Shown piece by piece: positions 17,759 through 25,774 of a stretch of 64,000 nt of DNA. Position 1 is the first letter of the stretch. Every line of letters starts with the position of its first letter. The notes beneath the pieces were generated by a model. The model was not told where the DNA came from, ran no database searches, and saw only the letters and a list, made by a program, of their open reading frames with translations. The translations under genes and the position numbers were made by a program. This stretch comes from Edaphobacter aggregans DSM 19364 (lineage in GTDB: Bacteria; Acidobacteriota; Terriglobia; Terriglobales; Acidobacteriaceae): assembly GCF_000745965.1 (NCBI RefSeq), contig NZ_JQKI01000029.1:1-64000 (forward strand), read 5' to 3'.

Positions 17759-19420
17759 CTATAAGCGCGATTGGCGGTGGTTTCTATCAAGCGCCAACAG
17801 GACGATGAGAGCGACGATCGAGAGCGCAGTGAGGAGATAGCCGAGGCGCCGGTCGGGGAGGGTGATGTGAGTGATTTCGATGTGGGCGGGGCCGGCGGGG
17901 AGCGAGACGGCGATGAGGCCGTCGGGGCGGTGGAGGCGGGTGGTGATGGGGGAGCCGTTGCGGGTGATCTGCCAGGCGGGGTAATCGCGGAGGTTGAGGA
18001 TGAGGGTGGTGGGAGATGTGGGTGTGAGCTCGAGTTGGTGTGGGGCGGGAGCAGGTGCGGAGGATGTGGGTGCGGGAGTGGTTGCAGTGGGGGCGAGCCA
18101 GTAGCCGGGGTTGGTGGTGGCGAGGGCGTCGTTGTCGGCGCCGATTGGGGTGTACTCGTCGGTGGGCTCGGAGCCGGGGTTGGGAGAGCGGAAGACGGCG
18201 AGGCGTTCGGGAACGGTGTCTTCGGGGTAGCAGCGTTGACGGAAGGCATGGTCGGCGGAGAGCGTGAGAGCGAGAGGGGCGAGGAGCGCGGCGGCGATGA
18301 CGTGTGCAGGTTTGAGTGAGAGGCGGGAGAGTGCCTGCGCGAGAGCCAGGGCGAAGACCGCGGCGAGGAGAGCGAGGAGTCGCCAGGGGAACTGGAGAAA
18401 GCGAAGTTCGGGAAGGTGAGCCCAGAGGGCGGAAGAGAGCGGCGTGAGCATGAACGCGATGACGAGCGCGAGGATGCTCAGCGGGAGCTTGAGATCTTTG
18501 GGGGAGGAGTCATTCTGCGCGGGTATGGAGGAGTCGTTCGTTTGTTGAATCGACGCCAGAGCGATGGCGGTGAGGGCGATGAGGAGGACGGCGACGATGG
18601 AGGCGGTGCGGAGGACGGTGTCGTGTTCGGGATCGGAGGTGTGGTGGAAGAGGAAGTTCTCTCGCGGGCTCAGACCGGGGAGGATTGCGAAGGCGATCTG
18701 GACATAGCGGCGCTCATAGGCGGCGGGGACGAGATAGAAGGAGGCCAGGCCGAGGCCGAGAGTGGCTCCGAGGATCGTATTGAGAGCGATGCGCGCGTGT
18801 GGCTGGGAATGGGAGAGTATGAGACGCACGATGGTGAGAAGCGCGAGGGCGTAGCAGCCCATGACGGCGGCGGGGGCGTTGGTGAGCCAGAGGAGCGCGA
18901 TGGGGAGGGCGATGCCGGGGATGGTGACGCGGTCGCGGAGGATGGCGAGGAGCAGGAGGGGGATCCAGGCGGCGCCGAGGAGTTCAGCGTAGGCGGAGCG
19001 TTCGTAGACGGTGTAGAGGGTGTAGGGGTTGGCGAGGTAGACGGCGGCGGCGAGGAGCGCGGCGTTCGGGGGGGCGAAGGTGCGCGCAGCGTGCAAGAGA
19101 GCGAGGCCGGCGGCGGTGAGGGCGAGCCAGGTGTAGGCGATGGGGGTCCAGGTCCACGGCATCAAGAGGCCCAGGAGAGCGCCTATGGTCCAGGAGAGCG
19201 GGGGGTAGAAGATGAAGCGCGGCTCGCCGGCGTTCCAGGCGGGGGTGGCGGCCCATTGGGGGTGGAGGTTTCCGTGGGTGAAGTTGCGGGCGGCTTCGAA
19301 CCAGTTGATGACGTGGAAGTCGAAGTCGTGGCCGCAGGAGGTGCCGTGGACGATGAGGGGGAGGGTGGCGATGAGCGCGGCTATCGGGAGGAGGAGGTAG
19401 GGAAGGCGATAGCGCGGCAT
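17759..19420 (-). CDS. Polytopic membrane protein, PTPS-related/YfhO-like
   Basis: The 553-residue product has about ten or eleven hydrophobic segments and a first periplasmic loop with HDFDFHVINWFEAARNF and RFIFYPPLSW, which is the pattern of the so-called 6-pyruvoyl-tetrahydropterin-synthase-related membrane proteins and of GT-C (GT39-like) glycosyltransferases. Residues around 420-520 form a soluble beta-rich domain, then one last span (YLLTALSIVALIVLLALD). Function is unknown; a role in polymer or glycan transfer is a guess. The gene overlaps nothing and lies between two repeat-rich spacers. Confidence 0.75.
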   Translation of the reverse strand: MPRYRLPYLLLPIAALIATLPLIVHGTSCGHDFDFHVINWFEAARNFTHGNLHPQWAATPAWNAGEPRFIFYPPLSWTIGALLGLLMPWTWTPIAYTWLALTAAGLALLHAARTFAPPNAALLAAAVYLANPYTLYTVYERSAYAELLGAAWIPLLLLAILRDRVTIPGIALPIALLWLTNAPAAVMGCYALALLTIVRLILSHSQPHARIALNTILGATLGLGLASFYLVPAAYERRYVQIAFAILPGLSPRENFLFHHTSDPEHDTVLRTASIVAVLLIALTAIALASIQQTNDSSIPAQNDSSPKDLKLPLSILALVIAFMLTPLSSALWAHLPELRFLQFPWRLLALLAAVFALALAQALSRLSLKPAHVIAAALLAPLALTLSADHAFRQRCYPEDTVPERLAVFRSPNPGSEPTDEYTPIGADNDALATTNPGYWLAPTATTPAPTSSAPAPAPHQLELTPTSPTTLILNLRDYPAWQITRNGSPITTRLHRPDGLIAVSLPAGPAHIEITHITLPDRRLGYLLTALSIVALIVLLALDRNHRQSRL

Positions 19421-19439
19421 TATGTTTAGGGTAACGCAG

Positions 19440-19470
19440 CCTTCGTTCTTCGCTTCGCGCAGAACGAAGG
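19440..19470. repeat. 10-bp inverted repeat in a repeat-rich spacer
   Basis: CCTTCGTTCT (19440-19449) and AGAACGAAGG (19461-19470) are perfect inverted copies with an 11-base loop. The inner bases TTCGCTTCGCGCAGAA match the core of the TGACGG repeat family. Confidence 0.6.
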
Positions 19471-19544
19471 CGAGAACAGTCGCTTCGTCCTGCGGACTTC
19501 ACTCCGGCCTTCGGCAGAGAGGAGCGCCGCTTTGCGGCGAGCTT

Positions 19545-19568
19545 AGAGCGGGGCTGAAGCCCCGCTCT
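19545..19568. repeat. Palindrome AGAGCGGGGCT-GA-AGCCCCGCTCT
   Basis: Two perfect 11-base arms with a two-base centre. It lies just before the hexamer array. As an RNA it would fold into a very stable hairpin, but no T run follows on either side, so it looks more like a mobile palindromic unit than a terminator. Confidence 0.65.
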
Positions 19569-19579
19569 ACCTTAGAAGC

Positions 19580-19780
19580 AACGGCAAGAACAACAGCAAA
19601 TGCAAAATGCAGCCGGCAAATGCAAATGCAACGGCAAATGCAGCGGCAAATGCAACGGCAAATGCAACGGCAAATGCAAATGCAAATGCAACGGCAAATG
19701 CAAATGCAAATGCAAATGCAACGGCAACGGCAACGGCAACGGCAACAGCAAAGGCAATTGCAAACGGCAACAGCATCAGC
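19580..19780 (+). repeat. Hexanucleotide repeat array, unit AANNGC
   Basis: About 33 consecutive hexamers fit AANNGC: mostly AAATGC and AACGGC, with AACAGC, AAAGGC and AGCGGC. Three units are seven bases long. No stop codon occurs over long stretches in any of the six frames, which makes spurious open frames (Asn-Ala, Met-Gln, Lys-Cys or Ala-Phe repeats). The array ends at a GGGGGTTCTT junction that is shared with the short array at 22660-22701. It sits between the acylase and the membrane-protein gene and is not considered coding. Confidence 0.85.
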
Positions 19781-19810
19781 GGGGGTTCTTCGCTTCGCTC
19801 AGAATGACGG
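19781..19810 (+). repeat. Dispersed repeat GGGGGTTCTT...AGAATGACGG
   Basis: This 30-base copy (GGGGGTTCTTCGCTTCGCTC then AGAATGACGG) directly follows the hexamer array, in the same orientation as the copy at 22702-22743 that follows the second array. Confidence 0.75.
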
Positions 19811-19823
19811 ACGTTAGAGGCTG

Positions 19824-22556
19824 CTATTGCGGCGTCAGAGTGAGGGTGTGGGTAGTGGCGGCGTTGACGGCGGCGGTGGAGAAGGGCATGGGGAAGGTGG
19901 TGCCGTTGTACCAGGCGGGCCACTGGTCGAGGAACCAGGGGCTGGCGGGGTTGCCGGATTGGCCGAGGACGAGGTTGAGGGTGGAGCCGTCGAGGTCGGA
20001 GAGGTCGGCGGTGAAGCGCTCGGAGGGTCCGAAGGTTCGGCCGACTTGTTTGACGGTGGAGGTGTCTCCGCTCTGCGGCTGGACGCCGGTTCCGATGGGA
20101 AGGCCGATGAGGGCGCGGAGGATGCGGGAGTGCGAGTAGATGGGGTGCTCGATCTCGACGGGGTAGGTCTGGCCGTGGCTCCAGTGGGAGAGATCGCTGG
20201 GGGCGTTGGCGGCGGTGAGGCCGCGGGAGACGGCGGCGGCGAGGAGATCGTCCCAGTTGGCGAAGCCGGGCGGGAGCCAGCGGTCAGGGGTGTGCATGAT
20301 GAGCTGCTCGGCGGCGTAACTCCTTTCGCCCCAGGAGTAGAGCTTCCAGAGCGGTGTGGGCTTGCCTTCGGTGTTGGAGTGAAGCTCGGAGCCGAGGCGG
20401 GGCTCGAGTAGGAGCTGCCAGAGAGCTTCGCGTGCGGCGAGGACGATGGGCGGGGCGGGTGAGTTGGCGTCGACGACGCCGTTCCAGTTGCGGAGGAGGT
20501 CGGCGGCCTGGTGGAGGCGCTTGTCTTTCTGAGAGGCGGTGGTGGAGTGGTCGATGGCGTAGGCGAGGCGCTGGGCGATGACGCGGTCGAGGTCGGAGTA
20601 GACGTCGGTCTGGAGGGAGAGCAGGTCGGCGGCGCTGAAGTGGTTGTTGGAGGTGAGAACCTTCCATATGCGCTCGTTGCGGTAGGGGGCGGCCCAGTCA
20701 TCAGTGATGGTGTAGGGGTAGCCCTCGGGGGTGACGCGGGAGTTGGCGGTGGCGAGGATGCCGTTGGGCGGGTCGAGGGCCTGGGGGAGCTGGTCGAAGG
20801 GGATGTAACCGGTCCAGTCGTAGTGGCTGGCGACGGCGTCGACGGGGACGGGGCTGATGGGGGTAGGGGGCTGTTGTGTTGGTGATGGTGTTGTGGGCTG
20901 CGTTGGTGGCGGGGCGGAGGTGGTGGGCTCCGGAGTTGGGGGTGGTGGCGGCGGAGTTGTAAATGCGCCGTAGGTGCGGATGGGGATCTGGCCGAAGGCG
21001 TGGTAGCCGATGTGGCCCTGGTCGTCGGCGTAGACGACGTTCTGGGCGGGGCCACCGAAGTGGGAGAAGGCGGCGAGGAAGCTGGTCCAGTCGGAGGCGG
21101 AGGCGACGTTGAGGAGCGGGGCGGAGAGGGTGGTGGAGTCGTAGATGGTCCAGCGGAGGGCGAGGGCGCGCTTTTCAGTGGGGAGGACGGGAGAGATGAT
21201 GGGCGTCGGGATTCCGCCGTGGAGGGTGGACTGGACGTCGAGGGTGACGTCGGGTTTGCCGTGGATGTGAATGACTTCAGTCTGGTGGAGGACGGGGTGC
21301 CAGGCGCGGTCGGGGGTCTGGTACTCGGCGGTGGAGCCGGAGCCGCGGAGGTGCTCGATGTAGAGGTCCTGGACGTCGGCGCCGAGGTTGGTGAAGCCCC
21401 AGGCGATGTGGTCGTTGTGGCCGACGATGAGGAAGGGAATCCCGGGGAGCGAGACGCCGGCGGCGTGAAAGGGCCCGGAGAGGCCAGGGGCGGCGAGATC
21501 GACCTGGTACCAGATGCCGGGCACTCTGTGGCTGAGGTGCATGTCATTTGAGAGAAGCGGCTTGCCGGTGGCGGTGCGGGAGCCGGCGACGACCCAGTTG
21601 TTGGAGCCGGCGGTGCAGGATTCGCAGACGGGGCCGAGAGCGTGCTGGAGGGCGAGGATGTCTGCGGGGGAGGCGGTCGATTTTGTGGCGCTACTTTCCC
21701 ACGTCCCAGAATCGGGACGTGGAGCACCCGGCTCGGTCAGCTTGGTTTGGGACTCGTCTAGAGGGACGTCGGGGAGCTCCTGCGGGGCGGTGAGGTCGAC
21801 GATGGGCTGAGCGGGCGGGTGGTCGCGCCAGGAGCCGACGGGGTAGAGGTCGGCGAGGAGATCGGCGGGCAGGCGGGCGGCGATGGCCTCGCGGCTGAGC
21901 TTGGTGGGAAAACTGTTGGTAAGGTCCTGGAACATGACGAGGCCGACGAGGATGGTGTCGCGGGGGGTCCAGGGGGCAGGGGTGTAGCGGAGGACGCGGA
22001 ACTCGAGTGGGAGGTTCGAGCGCTGGAGGGCGATGGAGGCGTTGACGCCGCGGGCGTAGATTTCGACGTAGCGGAGCTGCGCGGCGGGGAGGGTGGAGAC
22101 GGCGCGGTCGGCGGTGGCGCGGAGTTGGAGGGTGCGCTGGATGCGGTCGTGCTCGAGGAGGCTGGGGCCAATGACTTCGGCGAGCTCGCCGGCGGCGTGG
22201 CGGCGGAGGAGGTCCATCTGGAAGAGGCGGTCCTGGGCGGTGACGAAGCCCTGGGCGAAGACGAGGTCGTCGAGCGAGGCCGCGCGGATGTGGGGGACGC
22301 CGTGGGCATCGCGCTGGACGGCGACGGGAGCAGAGAGGCCGGGGACGGTGAGCGTGCCGTCGATCTGGGGGAGCTGGGTGGTGAGCAGGTGGTGGACGTA
22401 GCTGCGCGCGGCGAAGAAGCCGGTGATGCCGAGGATGAGGAGGATGGAGCCGGCGATGGTGAGGAACTTGAGGAGAAGGCGCGGGCGGCGCGGTTCGGCG
22501 TTGCTCGTGCGAGGACGCCGGGGGAGGAGGGTTGGTTCGGGCTCGTAGAGGCTCAT
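19824..22556 (-). CDS. Penicillin acylase family (Ntn-hydrolase) protein
   Basis: The 910-residue product has one N-terminal membrane span or uncleaved signal (about residues 29-52), an alpha-chain region with DAHGVPHIRA and AQGFVTAQDRLFQMDLLRR, and the self-cleavage site in SCTAGSNNWVVAGSRT, where the Ser of GSNNW would become the catalytic N-terminal nucleophile of the beta chain. LLSNDMHL and VGHNDHIAWGFTNLG follow. The family hydrolyses amides such as penicillins, acyl-homoserine lactones or phenylacetylated compounds; the substrate is not known. Residues about 533-567 are an unusual Pro/Thr-rich stretch inserted before DWTGYIPFDQLP. Repeat-rich spacers flank the gene on both sides. Confidence 0.9.
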   Translation of the reverse strand: MSLYEPEPTLLPRRPRTSNAEPRRPRLLLKFLTIAGSILLILGITGFFAARSYVHHLLTTQLPQIDGTLTVPGLSAPVAVQRDAHGVPHIRAASLDDLVFAQGFVTAQDRLFQMDLLRRHAAGELAEVIGPSLLEHDRIQRTLQLRATADRAVSTLPAAQLRYVEIYARGVNASIALQRSNLPLEFRVLRYTPAPWTPRDTILVGLVMFQDLTNSFPTKLSREAIAARLPADLLADLYPVGSWRDHPPAQPIVDLTAPQELPDVPLDESQTKLTEPGAPRPDSGTWESSATKSTASPADILALQHALGPVCESCTAGSNNWVVAGSRTATGKPLLSNDMHLSHRVPGIWYQVDLAAPGLSGPFHAAGVSLPGIPFLIVGHNDHIAWGFTNLGADVQDLYIEHLRGSGSTAEYQTPDRAWHPVLHQTEVIHIHGKPDVTLDVQSTLHGGIPTPIISPVLPTEKRALALRWTIYDSTTLSAPLLNVASASDWTSFLAAFSHFGGPAQNVVYADDQGHIGYHAFGQIPIRTYGAFTTPPPPPPTPEPTTSAPPPTQPTTPSPTQQPPTPISPVPVDAVASHYDWTGYIPFDQLPQALDPPNGILATANSRVTPEGYPYTITDDWAAPYRNERIWKVLTSNNHFSAADLLSLQTDVYSDLDRVIAQRLAYAIDHSTTASQKDKRLHQAADLLRNWNGVVDANSPAPPIVLAAREALWQLLLEPRLGSELHSNTEGKPTPLWKLYSWGERSYAAEQLIMHTPDRWLPPGFANWDDLLAAAVSRGLTAANAPSDLSHWSHGQTYPVEIEHPIYSHSRILRALIGLPIGTGVQPQSGDTSTVKQVGRTFGPSERFTADLSDLDGSTLNLVLGQSGNPASPWFLDQWPAWYNGTTFPMPFSTAAVNAATTHTLTLTPQ

Positions 22557-22631
22557 CGCTATGGAGAAGGATAAATGGTGGGGGTGGTTGGCTTGTGAGA
22601 GGTGGGTGAGTGTGGAGGAGAACTACTGAGA

Positions 22632-22743
22632 TTCTTCCCGCTCGGGTCAGAATGACGGCAACGGCAAAGGCAAAGGCAACCGCAACAGCAAATGCAAATG
22701 CGGGGGTTCTTCCCCTTCGACTGCGCTCAGGGTCAGAATGACG
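22632..22743 (+). repeat. Composite repeat: TGACGG unit, seven AANNGC hexamers, TGACGG unit
   Basis: TTCTTCCCGCTCGGGTCAG ending in AATGACGG (22632-22658) is followed by seven hexamers AACGGC to AAATGC (22660-22701) and then by a second copy GGGGGTTCTTCC to TCAGAATGACGG (22702-22743). The hexamer-to-GGGGGTTCTT junction is identical with the one at 19780/19781. It lies in the divergent spacer between the acylase and the antiporter remnant. Confidence 0.8.
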
Positions 22744-22828
22744 GGTGGTGGGGAATGACGATGTCGGTGACGACAGGGAGAGGAAGTTTTGCTTTACTGG
22801 GGTGGCGGCACGTGTAAGGAGGGTGATT

Positions 22829-23800
22829 TTGGAGTCGGCTGCCAGTCTCCATGCCATTGAGAGAGTGGTTTTGCTGCTGCTAGTGATGGTGGCGGCGTTT
22901 GCGGTGATTGCGCACCGGCTGAAGGTGCCGTATCCGATCGTGCTGGTGCTGGCGGGGCTGGTGCTGAGCCTCGCTCCGCACATGCCGAGGATTCCTCTGG
23001 ATCCGAACCTTGTGTTCGTGATCTTTCTTCCGCCTCTGCTGTACTCCTCGGCGTGGACGGTTTCGTGGAGGGACTTTCGCAGGAACCTGCTGGTTATCTC
23101 GCTGCTGGCGATCGGACTGGTGGGGTTCACGGTGTGGGGCGTGGCGGCGTTCTCGGAATACTTCATTACGGTTCTTTATTGGAAGGCGGGATTTCTGTTG
23201 GGGGCGGTGCTTTCGACGACGGACGCGAACAGATCAGCGGGCGGGAGACGTTTGTGATTGGGTGGACAGGAATGCGCGGCGTGCTGGCGCTGGCGGCGGC
23301 ATCGTCGATCCCGGGAGGTGATCCATGGACAGCCGTTTGGAGTGCGCAACCTGATCATCTTCCTGACGTTCTCTGTGATCCTGGTCACGCTGGTGCTGCA
23401 GGGGCTGACGCTGCCTTCCGTGATCCGCGCGCTGGGGCTGGCAGGGAAGAAGGGGATGGAGCCGGAGGAGCGTTATGCGCGGCAGCTTGCCTTGAAGGAG
23501 GCGCTGGCTTACCTGGAGGCGAGCAAGCAGGACAAGAGCGAGGCGTATGCGCACGCGTACGATGACCTGATCGACCGCTACGAGCATCGCGCGGCCGCGG
23601 TGAGCGGCGAAGGTGGAGAACGCGCTGCCACAAAGGCGGAGGTGTATCACGAGCTTGTACGCGCGTCGCGCGGAGCCGTCGAGGCTGAGCGCAGGACGAT
23701 CATTCGACTGCGCGACCAGGGGCTGATCAGTGATGACGTGCAGCGAAGGGTAGAGCGCGAGCTCGACCTGGAAGAGACGAGGTTCGATCTCAGGCCGTAG
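22829..23800 (+). pseudogene. Broken CPA1 (NhaP-type) Na+/H+ antiporter
   Basis: The N-terminal part is intact: ERVVLLLLVMVAAFAVIAHR, RLKVPYPIVLVLAGLVL, DPNLVFVIFLPPLLYSSAWT and GAVLSTTDA, classic for CPA1 antiporters. A long middle section, roughly 200 or more residues including the ion-binding helices, is missing. Then GWTGMRGVLALAAASSIP appears in a second frame and QPFGVRNLIIFLTFSVILVT in a third, the latter restored if one G is removed near 23313. A soluble, charged C-terminal tail (REERYARQLALKEAL-like) completes it. A TTG at 22829 with AAGGAGGG upstream is the likely original start. The end overlaps the convergent protease gene by 11 bases. Confidence 0.75.
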
Positions 23801-24905
23801 GCGCGGGCAACTCCGCAGAGTCGCCGGGCGTCAGCTGGGTGGGGTGCGGGGGCATCTGTGCGGCGTAGCTGTTGGGGCCGGGCCGCTGGGTGAGCTGGAT
23901 GACGCAGGCGATTGCGGCGAGGACGAGCAGGCTGAAGACGCTTCCTTCGGGGCCGGTGAGTCCGCCGGAGAGAAGGGGCTCGCCGACGGGATGGGTCTGG
24001 AGGAGACGGGGGCTGACGAAAACTCCGCTGTCGCCGACGCCGAAGAGGAAGGACTGGCCGTAGTCCCATGCGGCGTGCATCCCGATGGCCCACCAGAGCG
24101 AGCCGGTTCGCCAGAGGCTGAGGCAGAAGATGAGCGAGGCGAAGGCGGCGCAGAAGAGGCCGAGGGGGCTTTCACCGGGGTTGGAGCTGTGCACGGCTCC
24201 GAAGCCGAAGGAGACGAGGATGGCGGCGGCCCAGAAGCCGAATGCCTTGGGGTTGAGTTTGGAGGAGAGGCGGGGCGCGAGTCCGGCGAGGCCGCGCGCG
24301 AGGGTGTACTGGAGGAAGCCGCGGAAGAGGTACTCCTCGAAGAGGGCAATGGCGAGGAAGCCGGGAATCCAGAGGACGGCGTAGCGGAGCGCCTCGGATC
24401 CGAAGAGGAGACGCTGATCGATGACGAGCAGGCCGGCTTTGACGAGGATGAGGATGAGCAGAGAGCTGGCTGCGAGGCCGGTGATGATTCCGACGAGGAG
24501 GTACTGGAGCTTGCGCGTGCCTCCGAGGCCGTAGACCGAGAGGGGGCGGCGCTCGACCTTCGACATGATCCAGGTGACGAGTGCGACGACGAGGAAGGGC
24601 GCGGCTTCGGTGAGGAAGACGGGAAGCGGGCCGGGCGAGTGCTCCATCGCGTGCGGAGGGATGAGGTGGGTGGACTTGAGGAGGAAGCCTGCGCCGGTAA
24701 AGAACACCCTGAGGAGGGCGATGGCGATTACGAGGCTCCAGCCGGCACGGAGTCCGTTTGGGCCGAAGAGGATTGGAAGGCGTTCGTGGAGGGGAGCGGG
24801 TGGGTTCGGGGATTCGTGGATGATGTCGGTCAACGTGTGCCTCGGGGATCGTTGTGCTGTGAGGATATACGAGGGTGGAGGTAGTGAGTCAGTTGAAGCT
24901 TTCAC
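23790..24905 (-). CDS. CPBP family intramembrane glutamic endopeptidase
   Basis: The 371-residue product is a multi-span protein of the CAAX protease/bacteriocin-processing (CPBP) family. The three signature motifs are present: EEYLFRGFLQY (Glu-Glu-x3-Arg), FGFGAVHSS (His) and HAAWDYG (His/Asp). About eight hydrophobic segments surround them. In bacteria these act as membrane proteases or in bacteriocin self-immunity; the target is unknown. The frame start at 24905 overlaps the end of the upstream DUF4386 gene by 17 bases; a TTG near 24833 is another possible start. Confidence 0.85.
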   Translation of the reverse strand: MKASTDSLPPPSYILTAQRSPRHTLTDIIHESPNPPAPLHERLPILFGPNGLRAGWSLVIAIALLRVFFTGAGFLLKSTHLIPPHAMEHSPGPLPVFLTEAAPFLVVALVTWIMSKVERRPLSVYGLGGTRKLQYLLVGIITGLAASSLLILILVKAGLLVIDQRLLFGSEALRYAVLWIPGFLAIALFEEYLFRGFLQYTLARGLAGLAPRLSSKLNPKAFGFWAAAILVSFGFGAVHSSNPGESPLGLFCAAFASLIFCLSLWRTGSLWWAIGMHAAWDYGQSFLFGVGDSGVFVSPRLLQTHPVGEPLLSGGLTGPEGSVFSLLVLAAIACVIQLTQRPGPNSYAAQMPPHPTQLTPGDSAELPAPTA

Positions 24906-25617
24906 CGGCGATCAACGGTGCGGCTGTCGCACTCGGCGCTGGCGGCCTGGCACCCCTGATCAAGATCCACAGCATGAACACCAGCTCTGCGAAGAGTGCG
25001 GGCTGGGCGAAGAGAAACAGCTTTTGCTCATATTGCGGCAACAGTATGCCCGTAAAGCTCATGAGTATGTAAGCGAAGCCGTTGATGACGAGCCAGACGC
25101 CCAGAAAACGTGGCAGGAAGTGCGACCGATACACGAGTGTCCCCAACGGAAGAAGCCATGCTCCCCAAAGGATCTCCGCGGCGGTGACTTGATAGTCGTG
25201 CAGATGGAGGAGGAGCACGACCAGCGCGTCCTGCTGGGGTTTGTCGAATACGGAGAGGAAGTCGGCACCGCGTGCGATCATCAGGGCGCCAGCGTCGGTT
25301 ACGACGTTGACGAAGTAGAGCAGAGACGGCATGACACCGCCAAGGATCACCACCAGCACAGCCAGGTATTGGTTCACTCCCTTGAACAAACGGTAAAGGG
25401 CGAGCACGAGGAAGATCAAGATGACCGCGCAGATCAGGTCTGCAACGATGCCGAAACGGAAGAGCCACGGGTGAACGGCGATGTTGTGGACCGTTGCGGT
25501 CGGGTTCCCGGAGACGAACAGCTTGTTGGGAATGTAGATGAGGCGCAGTGGGCCGAGAATGCAAAGGAACAGGTACCAGACTCCGGCGACTCTGCCTGGG
25601 TTGTGGGTTGAGCTCAT
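24889..25617 (-). CDS. DUF4386 membrane protein
   Basis: The 242-residue product has about six hydrophobic segments beginning VAGVWYLFLCILGPLRLIYIP and reaching FLFAQPALFAELVFMLWILI near the C-terminus, matching the DUF4386 pattern (including the loop with NPTATVHNI). Function is unknown; these proteins are small polytopic membrane proteins found in soil bacteria. The ATG at 25617 has GCAGGGAGGG immediately upstream, so the extra 18 residues of the longer frame are not used. It is divergent from the DHH gene. Confidence 0.8.
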   Translation of the reverse strand: MSSTHNPGRVAGVWYLFLCILGPLRLIYIPNKLFVSGNPTATVHNIAVHPWLFRFGIVADLICAVILIFLVLALYRLFKGVNQYLAVLVVILGGVMPSLLYFVNVVTDAGALMIARGADFLSVFDKPQQDALVVLLLHLHDYQVTAAEILWGAWLLPLGTLVYRSHFLPRFLGVWLVINGFAYILMSFTGILLPQYEQKLFLFAQPALFAELVFMLWILIRGARPPAPSATAAPLIAGESFN

Positions 25618-25774
25618 GTTCCCTCCCTGCGTTGCAAGGGCCGATGCGGGGTACAGCCGTAGATACGACAAAGGCTGTACCTATGTTTCATCACACGAGG
25701 AAAAACTACTGCGGAGGGCTCTGGTTTGGCGATGGGGCGGGGTGCGGATATGCTAAAGGCTTCGGGCGCGGCAG

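Noticed and set aside
19567-19923. Open frames reading Ala-Phe-Val or Met-Gln repeats across the hexamer array
   Set aside because: The hexamer unit contains no stop in any frame, so open frames here are expected and do not indicate a protein.
22632-22743. A transposon end or attachment site at the composite repeat
   Set aside because: There are no inverted terminal repeats with a recombinase gene nearby and no target-site duplication could be seen; the units are direct copies.
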